Source: Hyphochytrium catenoides
Taxonomy: Eukaryota > Sar > Hyphochytriomycetes > Hyphochytriales > Hyphochytriaceae
Direction of reading: 5' to 3'
Assembly: GCA_900088475.1 (NCBI GenBank)
Contig: FLMG01000355.1
Coordinates: forward strand, 371,332 to 390,274
DNA length: 18,943 nucleotides
Shown piece by piece: positions 18,401 through 18,943 of this stretch. Made by a program: the position numbers and the translations under genes. The notes beneath the pieces were generated by a model. The model did no database searches and was not told the DNA's origin. It worked only from the letters and a program-made list of their open reading frames with translations. Within the stretch, counting starts at the first letter, position 1. The number at the start of each line of letters is the position of its first letter.

Positions 18401-18943
18401 ATTTACCGTCCGATGATGTGGAGAATCTCAGAGGTCAATGTGCTGAACAAGCAGGCTTGGAAGGCTAGAGGAAAAGCGTTAACTGAGCTTCTGATAGCCA
18501 GGAGCTTGCACCTCAGAAGTCTTGAGAAAGGCAAGCCTAGCCCGTGCCCTCTTTCTCTTCTTCTCTCTACCTTCTTTCCTTTCTCTCTCTCCACCTGGCT
18601 CAGTCACGCCAGCCGCTGTGGTTGACAGGACAGAGACGAAGCTTCCGGAGAGTGCGGGGGGAGAGCAAGCACTGTTCTATAGCGAGTGACAGAGATTGGA
18701 GAGGAAGAGAGATAGATGGATTGCTATGTCGGATGATGGGGGAAGGAAAAAGAATCGAAAGGAGAGAAAAGATGAGGAGATGTCGATGAACGAAGTGTTG
18801 GAGGTACGGAGATAGAAAAGGGGGAGAGAGGCCAGAGGGGAGAGAGAGAGTGCGACAACGACAGACCAGTTAGGGCGAGAGAGACAGAGAGACAGAGAGA
18901 GAGAGAGAGAGAGTGTGAGAAAGAGAGAGTGAGTGTGAGAGAG
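18401..18943 (-). promoter_or_regulatory. 5' flank of the acyltransferase gene
   Basis: This lies upstream of the minus-strand ATG at 18398-18400. From about 18640 it is strongly purine-rich on the plus strand, that is CT-rich on the sense strand, ending in a (GA)n tract at about 18875-18943. A plus-strand stretch at 18416-18525 is open and not low-complexity but lacks any recognised feature. No TATA-like element was identified, so the promoter label rests only on position. Confidence 0.4.
18875..18943. repeat. (GA)n microsatellite at the right edge
   Basis: An imperfect GA run with GTGTGAGA interruptions. It probably continues beyond the window. Confidence 0.85.

Noticed and set aside
1-18943. 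tRNA, rRNA, CRISPR or bacterial operon elements
   Set aside because: I found no cloverleaf, no regularly spaced repeat array and no ribosome-binding-site-led operon; the genes are spliced.

Overview
The window reads as nuclear DNA of an intron-rich eukaryote. Every recognisable gene is broken into short exons by GT-AG introns with pyrimidine-rich 3' ends, with one apparent GC-AG intron. AATAAA-like signals follow two of the stop codons, and CT/GA microsatellites are frequent. One gene belongs to a membrane-protein family I know from cyanobacteria and plant plastids, and another has the four-CBS plus PB1 layout I know from land plants. A photosynthetic or plastid-bearing protist/alga is therefore the best guess; I cannot name the lineage.

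Layout, left to right: (1) 520-4267 (+), a 13-exon gene of the At5g03900/cyanobacterial membrane-protein family; (2) 4367-8200 (-), a 12-exon gene for a CBS x4 + PB1 protein with a likely C-terminal membrane anchor, convergent with gene 1 and with stop codons only 99 bases apart; (3) 8788-9264 (-), a long open frame I cannot assign; (4) 9912-10874 (+), a four-exon gene with fully compatible splice phases and no recognised family; (5) 11199-11515 (+), another unassigned open frame; (6) 12566-14187 (+), a five-exon, low-complexity, proline-rich protein carrying a capping-protein-interaction (CPI) motif; (7) 14652-15056 (+), a small secreted protein with a single CCP/Sushi domain; (8) 15247-18400 (-), an eight-exon membrane-bound O-acyltransferase of the sterol O-acyltransferase (SOAT/ACAT) type, convergent with gene 7.

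The genes do not form a pathway. They are neighbouring, separately transcribed nuclear genes for a plastid-type membrane protein, an energy-sensor-like CBS protein, a probable actin regulator, a secreted CCP protein and a steryl-ester enzyme. All exon models were built by hand from reading-frame continuity, splice-site sequence, phase matching and remembered family features. No alignment or transcript was available. The strongest models are genes 2 and 8, then gene 1. The most interesting items are the CPI motif cut by an intron, the GC-AG intron, a cluster of 22-25-base tandem duplications inside introns, and the unassigned four-exon gene.
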